From Maratus speciosus (Eukaryota; Arthropoda; Arachnida; Araneae; Salticidae): DNA of 64,000 bases. The notes under the pieces are model-generated. The model searched no databases. It saw nothing but the letters and a program-made list of their open reading frames with translations, and was not told where the DNA came from. The DNA is taken from assembly GCA_963932465.1 (NCBI GenBank), contig OZ010792.1:3472001-3536000 (forward strand). The letters are read 5' to 3'. Below are positions 1-9,769 of this stretch, one piece after another. Position 1 is the stretch's first letter. Every line of letters begins with the position of its first letter. Made by a program: the position numbers and the translations under genes.

Positions 1-684
1 CCCTGTACAATGTGTGCTTATGATAAGGATAACTTATATGTAAAAAATCCTTTCCAAAGAAAAATTCGGAAACTAAAAACATAAAAATTATAATTATCGG
101 TTTGTTTAATGAAAGTTGTTTAAGTACACTTCTTTCATTTAGATAATTAAAATCAAAACTAGATTAATTTCTATTTTCCTATCTTGGAATCATTGAGCAT
201 GAAAATAATAAGATACCCAGTTGCTAAATGAATAGTTAAGGAAGCAATTTCAAACAATACAGTAAATGTAAGATTTAAACATAGCAAAATTGCATATATT
301 TAGAGAAAAACAGCATTAGTTTAAGGTTTGGAAATTTTTTGCCTTCTATTACGTACCAGTCATAATCGCACTTCATATGAAAATACTGTCATGTTATTTT
401 GAGAAAGTAACAAAGATTTGGAAGAAATAAAGGGAATAGATTACAGACACTGTTGGTGGACAAGAGTAGGGAAATTCAGGTCTGGTTACGATATTTTCGT
501 AGCACACAGAAACACAATGACAAATTCAGTCTGGCTTTTTTTGTACTTCTTTTGATAATTTAATTTCTTTACTGTTACAGAACTCAGATAGGCAGTTAGA
601 AAAACAATAAAATTTTCATATTTTTTTACTATTATAAAAAAAAAAAAAAAAGTCTTTCAAAAATCTAGGATTTCCCAACTCTAA
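1..684. other. AT-rich sequence, nothing recognised
   Basis: No open frame of note, no terminal inverted repeats and no RNA gene could be seen here. Short A and T runs (for example near 635-650) are the only low-complexity features. Confidence 0.5.
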
Positions 685-775
685 ACTCAAATTTCCCAAG
701 TTCACATATATTGGGGGGGGGGGTCCTCCTCCCTATACCCCCCCCCCCATCGCGACGCCTCTGCCCCCCCCCCCC
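685..775 (-). mobile_element. Possible truncated hAT-type end with G/C homopolymers
   Basis: A run of about 12 G is followed by two runs of about 13 C. Read on the minus strand, the right part begins CAGAGGCGTCGCGATGGGG, which resembles the CAGNGGCGTNGC start of many hAT-type inverted repeats. No partner end or target duplication was found, so this is at best a decayed terminus. The G and C runs could pair with each other and may be length-variable. Confidence 0.25.
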
Positions 776-1719
776 TCCGAAGCTGCAACATTCTCACAGT
801 GAGAGAAATGTGTGAATTCAACACTGTGAGCAAACAAACAGAAAAATGGAATGTCAACAAAAGCAAAAGCCTTGACTAAGCCGCTACCGCCATTCGAAGA
901 TTACGCGCGCATAAACAGAAAGGAGTAAAAGTTTTTATCTGAAACAGTGTTTTTTTTAAGCGATTTTCCGCTGATTAGAGTTACTTAATGTTGTCTGCTA
1001 CCACCTACGCATATTGAGTGTAGACGTACACCGTAATGCATCAGAATAATAGCTTGTTCAGGCACTGCAATCCTGCATGGTTCGGGTTTTTGATTTCAAT
1101 CTGAAATTCAACAAACTCATTTCGTAGACCGCCCCCCTCCCCTAACCCGAAAACTTAATCCAAAATTTGTGACATCTTTAGAGTTTCAAATGTAACTTCT
1201 TTAATTCGTCACGAATTAAAAAAGCTCGAATAAAGTCGCTGTCGCTCGAATCGCCGTCATTTGGTGGCACTAATGTGAAGTAAAGTCCTGCAACAGATCG
1301 GTGCAAGTTATACTAATACTAGGGGGCTCTGCCCCCTGCAAGCTACGCTCGCCAATCCCCCGTTCAGACACCGCAGAATCTAAAAGCACACTAATATAAT
1401 GGGTTTTAAAAATATTAGAGAAGATTGAATTATACTGAAAAAAGCTGTGCAGATTTCCCTGTAAACGGGTTTCCATTCAATTCCCTTTAATTGCAAAAAT
1501 TTAAGGGCGAATCGGTTGCTGTTAAGACATCCAATGGTTGTTTTCGTTTTTGATTAAACAGGATCAGTTAAACATTTGAAAAGAAGCTAAAATAAAATAA
1601 ATTAAGTATACAGAGTCTTGGTCTCCCGGTATTTTAAAACAATCTCTATAGCAACAGCCTAAGTCATGTGACTATCATCAACAGTTCCAGGCGGACCTCT
1701 TCGCTTTTTATACTCTAGA
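776..1719. other. Mostly unrecognised; weak dispersed repeat and one hairpin
   Basis: The part around 985-1070 shares short blocks (CTACGCAT, TAGACGT, ATGCATCAG in the same order) with 7965-8010, so both may be remnants of one old repeat. A small GC-rich hairpin, GGGGGCTCTGCCCCC, lies at 1322-1336. Nothing else was identified. Confidence 0.3.
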
Positions 1720-2282
1720 TGCCATTTTGGTACTTTAATGTTAGCCAGGCACAGGTGATAAGTCGCCAAATATTATTCTATCACCATCATTTCATCTATA
1801 TTATAATAGTTCAAGTCATCAACTGCCATAAACAAATACGGTCTGATCCCTTCGCCGTTCATATGAAAGTTTGGCACAGATGTCATATACGTTTCATATT
1901 GGCGCGATTTTTTAAAGACGCCAATTTGGAAACGCATCAAGAGCATAAACAACAACATCCGGCTTACCATATCAAGCAAAATAACGATACTTTGGCGCCA
2001 GTTAAGTGCCCGTTCCATATATGACATTGGTGTTAGAAAAAATCGCGCCAATATGGGACCGTAAGTTTTCCATTTTGATTAAAAAATCAAAATTTTTTTT
2101 TTCGAATAAAACTACACAAAATTTGCCATGGTTGCAAAGAATTCTTGGTACTGTTACACTAGCCGGATGCAATTCTCGCCAATAGCTTTTTTTCAACTCG
2201 CCAGTTAGCATTTTTTTTTTCTTTTTTTTTTTTCGAGTGGTAATATTTGGCCAGATGTCATATACGCACAGCAGGTTTGGCG

Positions 2283-2330
<48 letters not shown>

Positions 2331-2822
2331 TCGTTTTCAAATACCAGTTACATATGCATTTTTGGTATTACTTAGTTATCCCGTCGACCAAAAATCTATC
2401 GCCAAACTATAAGATTAAATGCCAATAATGGTTGATCGTAAATGTCACATTCACTTGACTTTAAGCAAGTTTCACGTGTTTACGTCATCAAGTGACTTTT
2501 ATTTCGACTTTTTATTTGTATATTTATTAATGTTATACTAATTTATTTGTTCTTTCGTTATTTAAAATAAAAATTATGGCAATTTGTATAATTTGGCGTG
2601 TGATTTGGCGATTTATATAATTTGGCGAAATTTGTCGACGGAATAACTTAGTAGTACCGTATTTTTTAATTATTTTCTATTATTTTCTAAAGGAAATATA
2701 AAAAAAATAATTAATAATTATAGAACAAAATAATTTATATAATTTATAAAGTAAAAAGTAAATAAACATTTATTATCAAATAAACAACAATAGCCGGTTA
2801 CCATGTCAACCTTTTCTGAAAT
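1720..2822 (+). repeat. TTGGCG-rich dispersed repeat, copy A
   Basis: The stretch is dotted with TTGGCG/CGCCAA words. Its part 2240-2820 aligns in order with 32820-33065: both have TTTGGCGYGATTTT, then AATACCAGTTACATAT, then TTATTTTCTATTATTTT, then AAACAACAATAGCCG and ACCATGTCA. Copy A is interrupted by a MITE (2364-2658) and by a T-run of about 42 (2286-2327). Its outer ends were not found. It is probably a non-autonomous DNA transposon but has no coding trace. Confidence 0.6.
2364..2658 (+). mobile_element. 295-bp MITE, copy 1 (GGTACTACTTAG TIR family)
   Basis: Left end GGTATTACTTAGTTATCCCG is matched in inverted form by the right end CGGAATAACTTAGTAGTACC. Flanking bases are GCATTTTT on the left and GTATTTTT on the right, an 8-bp target duplication with one mismatch. 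The related repeat at 32885-32915 lacks the insert, giving an empty site. Two more full copies lie at 43337 and 43780. No coding capacity. The 8-bp duplication points to hAT-like or similar transposases, but the terminus does not match a family I can name. Confidence 0.85.
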
Positions 2823-3140
2823 ATGAAAAAAATATATCTGATTAAAATTTGAGTTGCCATCATTAGGAAAATGTATATAAAATTAGAAAAAAATTAATAT
2901 TTCGAAAACTAATTCTAATTTAAAAATTCTAATACCAGTTTTGAAATCTGCGGATCAATGCTGATTTTTGGTGTTAATTTCATCGCAAAGTATTCCAGAT
3001 TTTAGGAGAAATCGCTTGAAACATAATGAGTTGTTTAATCAGTCGATTCATATATCCGTTTCATAAATTCGTTTCATATATCCGTTTCATAAATTCGTTT
3101 CATTAGGACTTTATATATATAGGGTAGATTAGTATACTAG
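2823..3140. other. AT-rich spacer with a short tandem repeat
   Basis: Within this otherwise unrecognised AT-rich sequence, 3048-3104 holds two copies of a 26-bp unit based on ATATCCGTTTCATAAATTCG. Confidence 0.5.
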
Positions 3141-3175
3141 TATATAACCCCCGTCAAAAATGACGGAATGTGAAT
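3141..3175 (+). repeat. End of dispersed repeat X with 16-bp palindrome
   Basis: CCGTCAAAAATGACGG at 3151-3166 can form a 6-bp stem. The same palindrome and the flank GTATATAACC occur inverted at 24009-24035. In that copy the palindrome is directly continuous with the sequence that here is found only from about 4437 on. Confidence 0.6.
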
Positions 3176-4436
3176 GATAAATCTTCAAAACAATATTTAA
3201 AAAAATAATTTTCTGACTTTAAAAAAAAAAAAAATGATGTCTCATGCATTTTGTTAATCAAAAGTATTATCCTTTAATTTTTGATGATTAGAACAAAGAA
3301 ATTATGTAAACTACAGTGTAGTCACCAGCGCTTAAACGCGCCATTTCCAGCTACACATTCTATGACGAAAATGCTTGTTTAGATTCCCTCTACATTAAAA
3401 ATTTGCTGTTTAGCGTGATTTTTTTATCGCTACAATGTTAAAATTCATAATTTTATCTGCAAGATAATTAAAATATGTTGTACCGATAAGAAATATTCAT
3501 TTCATTTGCAATGTCTTCAAATCTGATAAAATGCATTTAAAAAAAAGCGCGATTACCACAGAAGATTTTTTGTTTATATTAATTGCTGATAGGTGACGTC
3601 AAAAGAATTAGCAAGAAACATAAGCTCCTGATTTATTGGGAATTAAAACGGCCTACAGAGACGCTGCCCGCAGCCTTCGGTACAGGAAAAAATGTCCCTT
3701 TAACTAATGCTAAAGTGCCATTGAAATAATTATTTATTGTAAATGCATTTGAAAGTTTTAGATATTAAAATTCGGATAATTCTTACTTTGTCATATAAGA
3801 CAGAACACAAATGTCACAGGAAATCTGAAATCGTGCAAAGAATAATCATTTTGAACAAATTAAAAATATATGTAATGCAATGTGCTTGCACAGCAGTTTC
3901 CTGAAGCGAAAATTATATCTTTTCTCCGCCAGAAGGCGATTGTTATCCGTTATTTTTAATTTAGAACTTGTTGTTGTTGTTGATTTGGCTCTTAAATTTA
4001 GAACTTAATTGGATAGTTTTTGAGGGTTTTAAACAAAGTTAAAATATTTAAAGGTTTTAATATATTTTTACAATTACTTTAAGCGCAGCATCGACGTTAA
4101 CCTGTATTTTTTCTTTAATGAAGCGTTCAAAGAGGCATTCATTTGTTTGTAGATTTGCTGAAATTTGAATCTGAATGGCAACTGTATCGTTTGTTTAGAT
4201 CTGATTTCTATGTTTATAATAGCTTAATTTTAATTTAGAACTTAATGCATTATAAATGGATATGATACACATGTTTTATGTGAAAATATGCTGAACAGGC
4301 ATGATTTCAAGTAGAAGAAATTATCATTTAGCTGTCACATGTTAGCATATGTTTTTCATTAAGCCTAACATGGCGTTTAGCTACGGTCGATTCGCAGACT
4401 AGAGTGGTTCGCACCGGCATGGTTACATACACTTTG
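3176..4436. other. AT-rich, no feature recognised (possible insert in repeat X)
   Basis: No inverted repeats, coding traces or RNA genes were seen, only a short GTT run near 3970. The flanking pieces of repeat X (3141-3175 and 4437-4715) are adjacent in the inverted copy at 23760-24035, so this stretch is either an insertion here or a deletion there. Confidence 0.4.
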
Positions 4437-4567
4437 TTAATCTGCGTTTCATTTTTATAACGTTCAATACAAACAAATAGCATAAAGATTTTATTATTGA
4501 AAAGTTTGTATTGTGGAAAAGTACTCTTTAAAAATGACAAATGATTTCTACAAATACAAATAAGGGA

Positions 4568-4598
<31 letters not shown>

Positions 4599-4715
4599 TT
4601 ATTTTATTTTATTTTTTTTTTTTATATTCAATTTCTGGAATAGTTCAACGATCAATAAAGGCTCCCATGCTAATTTTTAGAATTAAGAAATGAAAAATCG
4701 GTGAACAGTGCAGAT
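4437..4715 (+). repeat. Dispersed repeat X, main part
   Basis: Aligns with the reverse complement of about 23760-24000. Shared anchors are AAGATTTTATTATTG, TTTAAAAATGACAAATG, ATTTCTACAAATACAAAT, CAATTTCTG and TTAGAATTAAGAAATGAAAA. This copy carries an ATT/ATTTT microsatellite (4571-4624) that the other lacks. Confidence 0.7.
4571..4624 (+). repeat. (ATT)n / (ATTTT)n microsatellite
   Basis: About ten ATT units grade into ATTTT units and a T run. It is absent from the homologous position of repeat X near 23880, so it expanded in this copy. Confidence 0.9.
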
Positions 4716-4914
4716 GACTAAAGAAACAGCCTAGTGTTTTAAATACATAGATGGTACAATTCGCCCCGGAATTTTTACCTACACTTTCCTACACTTGGAT
4801 TTTATATAAGTAGATGCAGCTTACAAATTCAGCTTGCACATGCAATTTTTAAACGCACATTTTGATTGTTTTTCATTTTACCACAGAGACATAGTCTATA
4901 GTAGATATATTTTT

Positions 4915-6467
4915 ACTTTCTTCTATCTTCAATAGAAGAAAGTATTGTAATCGAAATTTTTTTCGACTTCCGGTTTTCGACGGATTTGCATGTTTTAGGG
5001 GTCAGAGATTCCAAAAAACATGTTTATAGAAAATGTCTGTCTGTCTGTGTGTCCGTCTGTCCGTCCGTCCGTCTGTCTGTCGCCATTGTACCATCAAAAA
5101 GTGTATGAAGTTATGCATAGAATTAAACCAAAATTTTATTATAAGTTTTTGGCTATGGCAAGCAGGTCCTCCCGGAATTTGGAAAAAATTCGCCGGTAGG
5201 GGGTGCTGATATAACAATTTTTGTGCGATTTTGAATATTGTACCATCCAAAAGTGTATGGAGTTATGCATAGAATTGAACCAAATTTTTAGTTGAAGTTT
5301 TTAGATATGACAAGCAGGTCCTCCCTGAATTTGGAAAAAAATCGCCGGTAGGGGGCGCTGTAAATGCGTTTTTTATGCAATTTTGAATATTGTACCATCG
5401 AAAAGTGTATGAAGTTATGCATAGAATTGAACCAAATTTTTATTTTAAGTTTTCGGCTATGGCAAGCAGGTCCTCCCTGAATTTGGAAAAAATTCGCCGT
5501 TAGGAGGCGCTGTAATAGCGATTTTTGTGCGATTTTGAATATTGCACCATCGAAAAGTGTATGAAGTTATGCATAGAATTGAACCAAAAAAAAATTTTAA
5601 GTTCTTGGCTATGGCAAGGAGGTCCTCCCTTAATTTGTAAAAAAATCGCTAGTAGAGGGCGCTGTAATAGCGATTTTTGTACAATTTTCGTGCCATTTTG
5701 AATATTGTACCGCCGAAAAGTGTATGAAGTTATGCATAGAATTGAACCAAATTTTATGTGTTTATTTTTGGTCATGTCACGAAGGTCCTCCCTGAATTTG
5801 GAAAAATTCTGCCGGAAGGGGGCACTATAATTGCGATGTCTGTAACATTTTCATTATTGTACCATCGAAAAGTGTATGAAGTTATCCATATAATTGAACC
5901 AAATTTTTTGTGCATGTTTCTGGCTATGGCAAACAAGTCCTCCCTGAACTTGAAAAAATTCCGAAAAAAGGGGGCGCTATAATTCCGATCTCTGTGCCAT
6001 TTTCATTATTGTACCATCGAACAGCGTATAAAATTATGCATACAATAGAACCAAAATTTTTGTGCTTGTTTTTGGCTTTGGCCAACAGGTTCTCCTTGAA
6101 TTTGGAAATATTGCGCGGTAAAGGGGCTCCGTGCTAGCGATTTTTGTACACTTTTCTTGATTTTTCGTAGTTTTATTGTGCATCGGCGGCTCATGCAGCG
6201 GCGGGAACTCGCTTCCTGCTATGCCGGCTATTCGCAAACAGCTGATAACGACAGAATAAGGAAAAATTAATAATTTTAACAAATATCATGATATAGATTA
6301 ACTCGTTTTTAGTCCGTTTAATTGACTTGAGCAGAAATTTAAGATGAAAATCAAAGTTGGTATAGTATTGAACTAATAATATTGAAGTATTAACATGTGT
6401 AACTAGGTTTTGAAATATTAAGATGTATAAGATAGAAGAAAGTTTTGGGATTGGCACATCCAACTAG
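4915..6467 (+). mobile_element. Rolling-circle-like (Helentron/HINE-like) element, copy 1
   Basis: One end is a strong hairpin (4915-4943: arms ACTTTCTTCTAT / ATAGAAGAAAGT). It is followed by AATTCCGG/TTTTCGACGGATTT-type sequence, a (TCTG/TCCG)n microsatellite (5035-5081) and seven 152-bp tandem units (5085 to about 6160). The other end repeats one hairpin arm, GATAGAAGAAAGTTTTGGGA, and finishes TTGGCACATCCAACTAG followed by T. Two further copies (30754 and 55431) share both ends. Hairpin plus subterminal repeat plus internal tandem array resembles non-autonomous Helentron-type elements (HINEs/DINEs); that class name is inference. No coding capacity. Confidence 0.65.
5085..6160 (+). repeat. 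Seven 152-bp tandem units
   Basis: The anchor ATTGTACCATCGAAAAGTG or a close variant starts at 5085, 5237, 5389, 5541, 5704, 5856 and 6008. Spacing is exactly 152 bp except for one 163-bp step. Each unit holds AAGTTATGCATAGAATTGAA, a GTCCTCCCTGAATTTGG block and a GGGGGCGCTGTAAT-like block. Reverse-frame open frames in this stretch are produced by the repeat and show no family resemblance. Confidence 0.9.
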
Positions 6468-6973
6468 TTTTATATAATTTATTATTATACAAACCTTGGT
6501 GTGTGCTGCCTGCTGAGCTCAGGGTTCGTTAGAAGTGCATCATTTTGGGTACCACTCTTACCGAATAGCAATCTTCGCCAACTAATTCAATTAAATAGTA
6601 CGAATATTACTATTCGAAAAGAGTGGTTCCAAAAAATAAGCACCTCTACATATCTAGACCTGGGACCGATCAAAATCGTTCTCCGTCCTTCTTTATGCTC
6701 CGAATAGACACATCATTCACCTATTTACAACTGTCGTGCTTTATGTATTGGTCACGTGGTGTTTTTCATCTTTAATGGCTTTACAAGGAAACTGACGGAC
6801 GTCCGGCAGGAGGAAGAAGTTTCCTCCAAGTTCGAACTAATCTTCTTATCGCTTTTTCATTGTTGAATCTCCCCATCCTTTCGTGAATAAACCGCAAAAG
6901 GGTAGGGAATAATACTTTTCCTGAAAAAGTGTCAGTGTTGAATGATGGCAAAACACGCACTAAACCCAGCCTT
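6468..6973. other. Unrecognised, with one small inverted repeat
   Basis: Arms ACCACTCTTACCGAATAG and CTATTCGAAAAGAGTGGT pair at 6551-6628, a possible mini-element of about 78 bp without an obvious target duplication. The rest is unrecognised. Confidence 0.4.
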
Positions 6974-7403
6974 AAGGCTGTTCTCAAATCCAAAAGGGCA
7001 ACTTTATGACATAAGTTTTAATTTATTTTTGTTCGGAAATACATGAAACTAGCAGGTGCTGTTGTTCAAAAACTATGTCATCGAGCTGGTTTTTTTTTTT
7101 TTTTTTTTTTTGTAAACGCAATAGATTTTTCAGAAAATAGTGTCAAAGTGGGCGTTTTGAACCGAATTTCCCCGCGAAAGTAGAATAACCACTCAAGAAG
7201 GACGAAAAACGTGTTTGCCACGTCATCAAAATCGCTTATAACTCGATAGGTAATGGATGGATCAAAAAATGGAAAACACAGCTCGATTACAAATCGCTTC
7301 CCTGGTCAGGCTTTCTAATTTTATCTCTTTCCGTTAAAAAATGCAGTTGTATATGTGTCTAAACGTTTTGCGCTTGTTGAGCAGAGCAGTTGAGAACAGC
7401 CTT
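6974..7403 (+). mobile_element. TIR element with AAGGCTGTTCTCAA ends
   Basis: Perfect 14-bp terminal inverted repeats AAGGCTGTTCTCAA / TTGAGAACAGCCTT bound 430 bp. Its inside holds GGCGTTTTGAACCGAATTT, also present near 28034, so the family has another remnant in the window. It directly abuts the next element. Confidence 0.55.
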
Positions 7404-7850
7404 AGGGCTGGTCACTCAGCTTCCGATTTCCCCTCTCTAATGTAAAGTGTATGGGCATTGGATGCATTCGTGTGTTTAACTTATCTCCTCGGGAAATTAA
7501 AATTTTTAACTTCTATTTTTTGTGCACACTTCCTAAAAGATATCTCTTTTTTTCTTAGTTCTCAAAATATTTCTAAAGTATAGACTTAATTGTATAGGAA
7601 GGGTTAAAATCTTACTCGCAGTTCGCCCGCTTTTAACACATGAAATATTACATTCAGCACAGATTTTAGAAATAGTTTGAAAACTAAGAAAAAAAAAAAA
7701 GACACATCCTTTAAGACGAGCGCACAGAAAAAAAGATGTTAAAAATATGAATTTCCCGAGAAGATGTTTTAAATAGACGAATGCATCAAAAGTCCATAGA
7801 CTTAACATGACGGAGGAGAATTCCGAATCTGAGTGACCAGCCCCCTTAAG
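7401..7850. mobile_element. Palindromic foldback element, arms about 220 bp
   Basis: The left arm starts CTTAGGGCTGGTCACTCAG; the right arm, reverse complemented, starts CTTAAGGGGGCTGGTCACTC. The two arms can be aligned nearly to the centre near 7625 (shared words GATGCATTCGT, CTCGGGAAATT, TTTTCTTAGTT, ATTTCTAAA). There is no coding content; open frames here are palindrome artefacts. Confidence 0.7.
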
Positions 7851-8426
7851 GCCAGCCCCGAATAAAACTCCATTAGTTGCGTCTCAGGTGTATACAACAA
7901 GATCAAATAAAATCCCCCCCCCCCCCCTTATCCAAGAAAGTTCTGAAATGGCGCCTCTGTATGCTGCTATCTACGCATAGTGAATGTATAGACGTCGAGT
8001 CATGCATCAGGAGAATGAGATGCAGGCACACGACGACCTTTACTTTACCTAAAGTTGCAGTCATCGTTGTTGTCAGACTCGCTTCAACAAAAAGCAAAAT
8101 GAAAAGGGGAAAACAAAACAAATGACAGCAGACACGTCTTTCGTGATGGAAAATGACATCTTCTAGGGATTTCGAGCGCATGCATTTACTTCTTTCTGCT
8201 GATAAATGTTTGCTAAAATAAGATGGAAGCCTCTTTTCGCTCACTTGAGGTGAGATCACAGGAAGCAATGGATAAATTCACGTTTGCTTCGACTTCAGCA
8301 GGGCGTCTCGGCCGGCCATAGCCGGTATCGGTACAAATTAACAGCTCTATTAAGAGTCCCATCTCGGGTACTATTTTTAAATTAAAATAGCAAAAGAAGA
8401 CACAACCACCCTTATTTTTTACTTAA
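7851..8426. other. Mostly unrecognised; C-run and weak repeat
   Basis: A run of about 14 C lies at 7914-7927. The part 7965-8010 resembles 985-1070 (same order of short blocks). Nothing else was recognised. Confidence 0.3.
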
Positions 8427-8637
8427 CCCCTTGGGGACGAGCGACCGGTATTCGTGCCGCGTAAGGTGCTCAGAATCGGGGATTATTCTCACCAGTAAAT
8501 TTATATTGTAAATTTTGCCTTATTTAATCCGAGCATTTTCCCGATTCAATTAGGCAAAAATTTTTGTTTTAAAAAAACCGGTGATTAAAGATTAAAATTT
8601 CTGTAAAAGACGCTCGTCCCGAAGGTGTTAAAATTTT
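8427..8637 (+). mobile_element. piggyBac-type MITE, 211 bp
   Basis: Flanked on both sides by TTAA (8423-8426 and 8638-8641). Inner ends are CCCCTTGGGGACGAGCG and, on the other strand, CACCTTCGGGACGAGCG. TTAA target duplications and CCCNTT-like ends are the hallmark of piggyBac-type transposition. No coding capacity. Confidence 0.85.
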
Positions 8638-8650
8638 CAAGTTAAAAATA

Positions 8651-8850
8651 ATGTTGTTGGTGTTGTTTGTGACGGCCGATTATCTTCACTAGGAATATAG
8701 GCCCAGGCGAAGGGGGGATGAGGGTGCCCTCCGTGGGCGTCTTCCTAAGGGAACCAGACCCGTATTTACTCAAGGTTCGGAGAAAACCACGGAAAACTCC
8801 GAACGATTAGGCCGACGGGCGCGAACCAAGTGTCTACCTCTTTGAGAGTA
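8651..8850 (+). repeat. SINE-like repeat S, copy 1
   Basis: Aligns with 27139-27362: shared GACGGCC-ATTATCT, CCTTCCGTGG/CCCTCCGTGGG, CTAAGGGAACC, CAAGGTTCG-AGAAA, CTCCGAACGATT-GGCCGA. It is markedly more GC-rich than its surroundings. GGTTCG resembles the B box of a polymerase III promoter (consensus GGTTCGANNCC), which suggests a tRNA-derived SINE. No clear A box was seen, so the class is tentative. Confidence 0.5.
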
Positions 8851-8877
8851 GATCCTCTCTTTCTTTCTTTCTTTATA

Positions 8878-9548
8878 ACCGATGATGAGGCCCCTACTGC
8901 CAGGTATGTAGCCCCAGCTGAAGGGGTTCGATATCTGGTATCAGGGCAGGTGACCGCGTAATAGCCGCGTAGCGTGAATAAACCTGAGGAGCGCCTAGAT
9001 CGTCATCCTATCGGCAGTACCTGCTGTTTTGTTCTGAACTTTATTATGCCGGCGACTTAACATTTATATCTTGTTCAGCACCTGCACATTGCTAATCAAG
9101 TTGATCTCGTAATTAAGAACCTTGGTCAGATGACGAGACCTTCACCTGGCAAGGCACCTGTTGCGACTGGTTCTGTGGTTCAGTGGATCTCTTAATTTAA
9201 ATCAATTGGCACTTACTCAATTAATTCGACGGGATATCATTTTTTCTCTTCCTTTTTATTGGAAGACATATTTACAGCAATAATACACTATAATACATCT
9301 ATTTACAATAAAGGCGAAAACATGTTCTTAAAAACATTCTGTCAACACTCACCTACTCGTACAGTAAGAGATGAGCCCAGGAGGCGAGCAACCCCACGTA
9401 AACAATAGAGCCACCGCCATTTTTCTCCCAATTGGCGTTAAAACATAATTCTCCACAGCACCTCCAGAGGTATAATTCATAGGTAACTTGGAGAAATTTG
9501 CACCCATGACGGATTTTACATGCACCAGGCGTCATTAGCGTACATGGC
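8878..9548 (+). repeat. Repeat Y (SINE-like), copy 1, interrupted
   Basis: Aligns with the reverse complement of 44887-45250 over its whole length: GAGGCCC..., GGTTCGATATCTGG, AATAAACCTGA-GA-CGCCTAGAT, TTAACATTTATATCTTGTT, GTTGATCTCGTAATT, CAGATGACGAGACCTTCA, GGCAAGGCACCT, then CAGAGGTATAATTCAT and TACATGCACCAGG. In this copy a 298-bp insert sits after GGCACCT. The CCAGGTTTGATACCTGG-like segment looks like a tRNA T-arm, so a tRNA-derived SINE is possible. Confidence 0.65.
9160..9457. mobile_element. 298-bp insert inside repeat Y
   Basis: It lies between two copies of GCACCT (9154-9159 and 9458-9463); the uninterrupted copy of repeat Y at 44887-45250 has one GCACCT joined directly to CAGAGGT. 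The insert therefore has a candidate 6-bp target duplication. Its own ends show no clear inverted repeats, so the element type is unknown. Confidence 0.6.
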
Positions 9549-9765
9549 GGATTTTAACCAGAGGAAGGCCTATCAGAAGGTCATTCAGAAGGCCTAGATC
9601 CCGTGGCCTTCCAGCTGCGAGTTCGATGCTAACTGGGCCGGTGAACCTCTCACCCACTGGTGGAGCTTAAAAATAATGAAAAGGAAAAAAGAATTAAGAA
9701 ATTAAAACTTGAGTCCTGTAAATCATTCATGTTAATGGTACGAAAAAGTAATTAAAATAACATCT
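9549..9765. other. Short repeats, possible SINE tail
   Basis: AGAAGGCCT and AAGGTCATTCAGAAGGCCT occur close together, and GAGTTCGATGC followed by GAACCTCTC-CCACTGGT resembles the end of repeat S at 27315-27360. This may be a decayed SINE 3' part. Confidence 0.25.
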
Positions 9766-9769
9766 TTAA

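Noticed and set aside
7903..8268. 121-codon minus-strand frame
   Set aside because: The C-terminal part reads a C run as a glycine run; no domain recognised and no conserved counterpart in the window.
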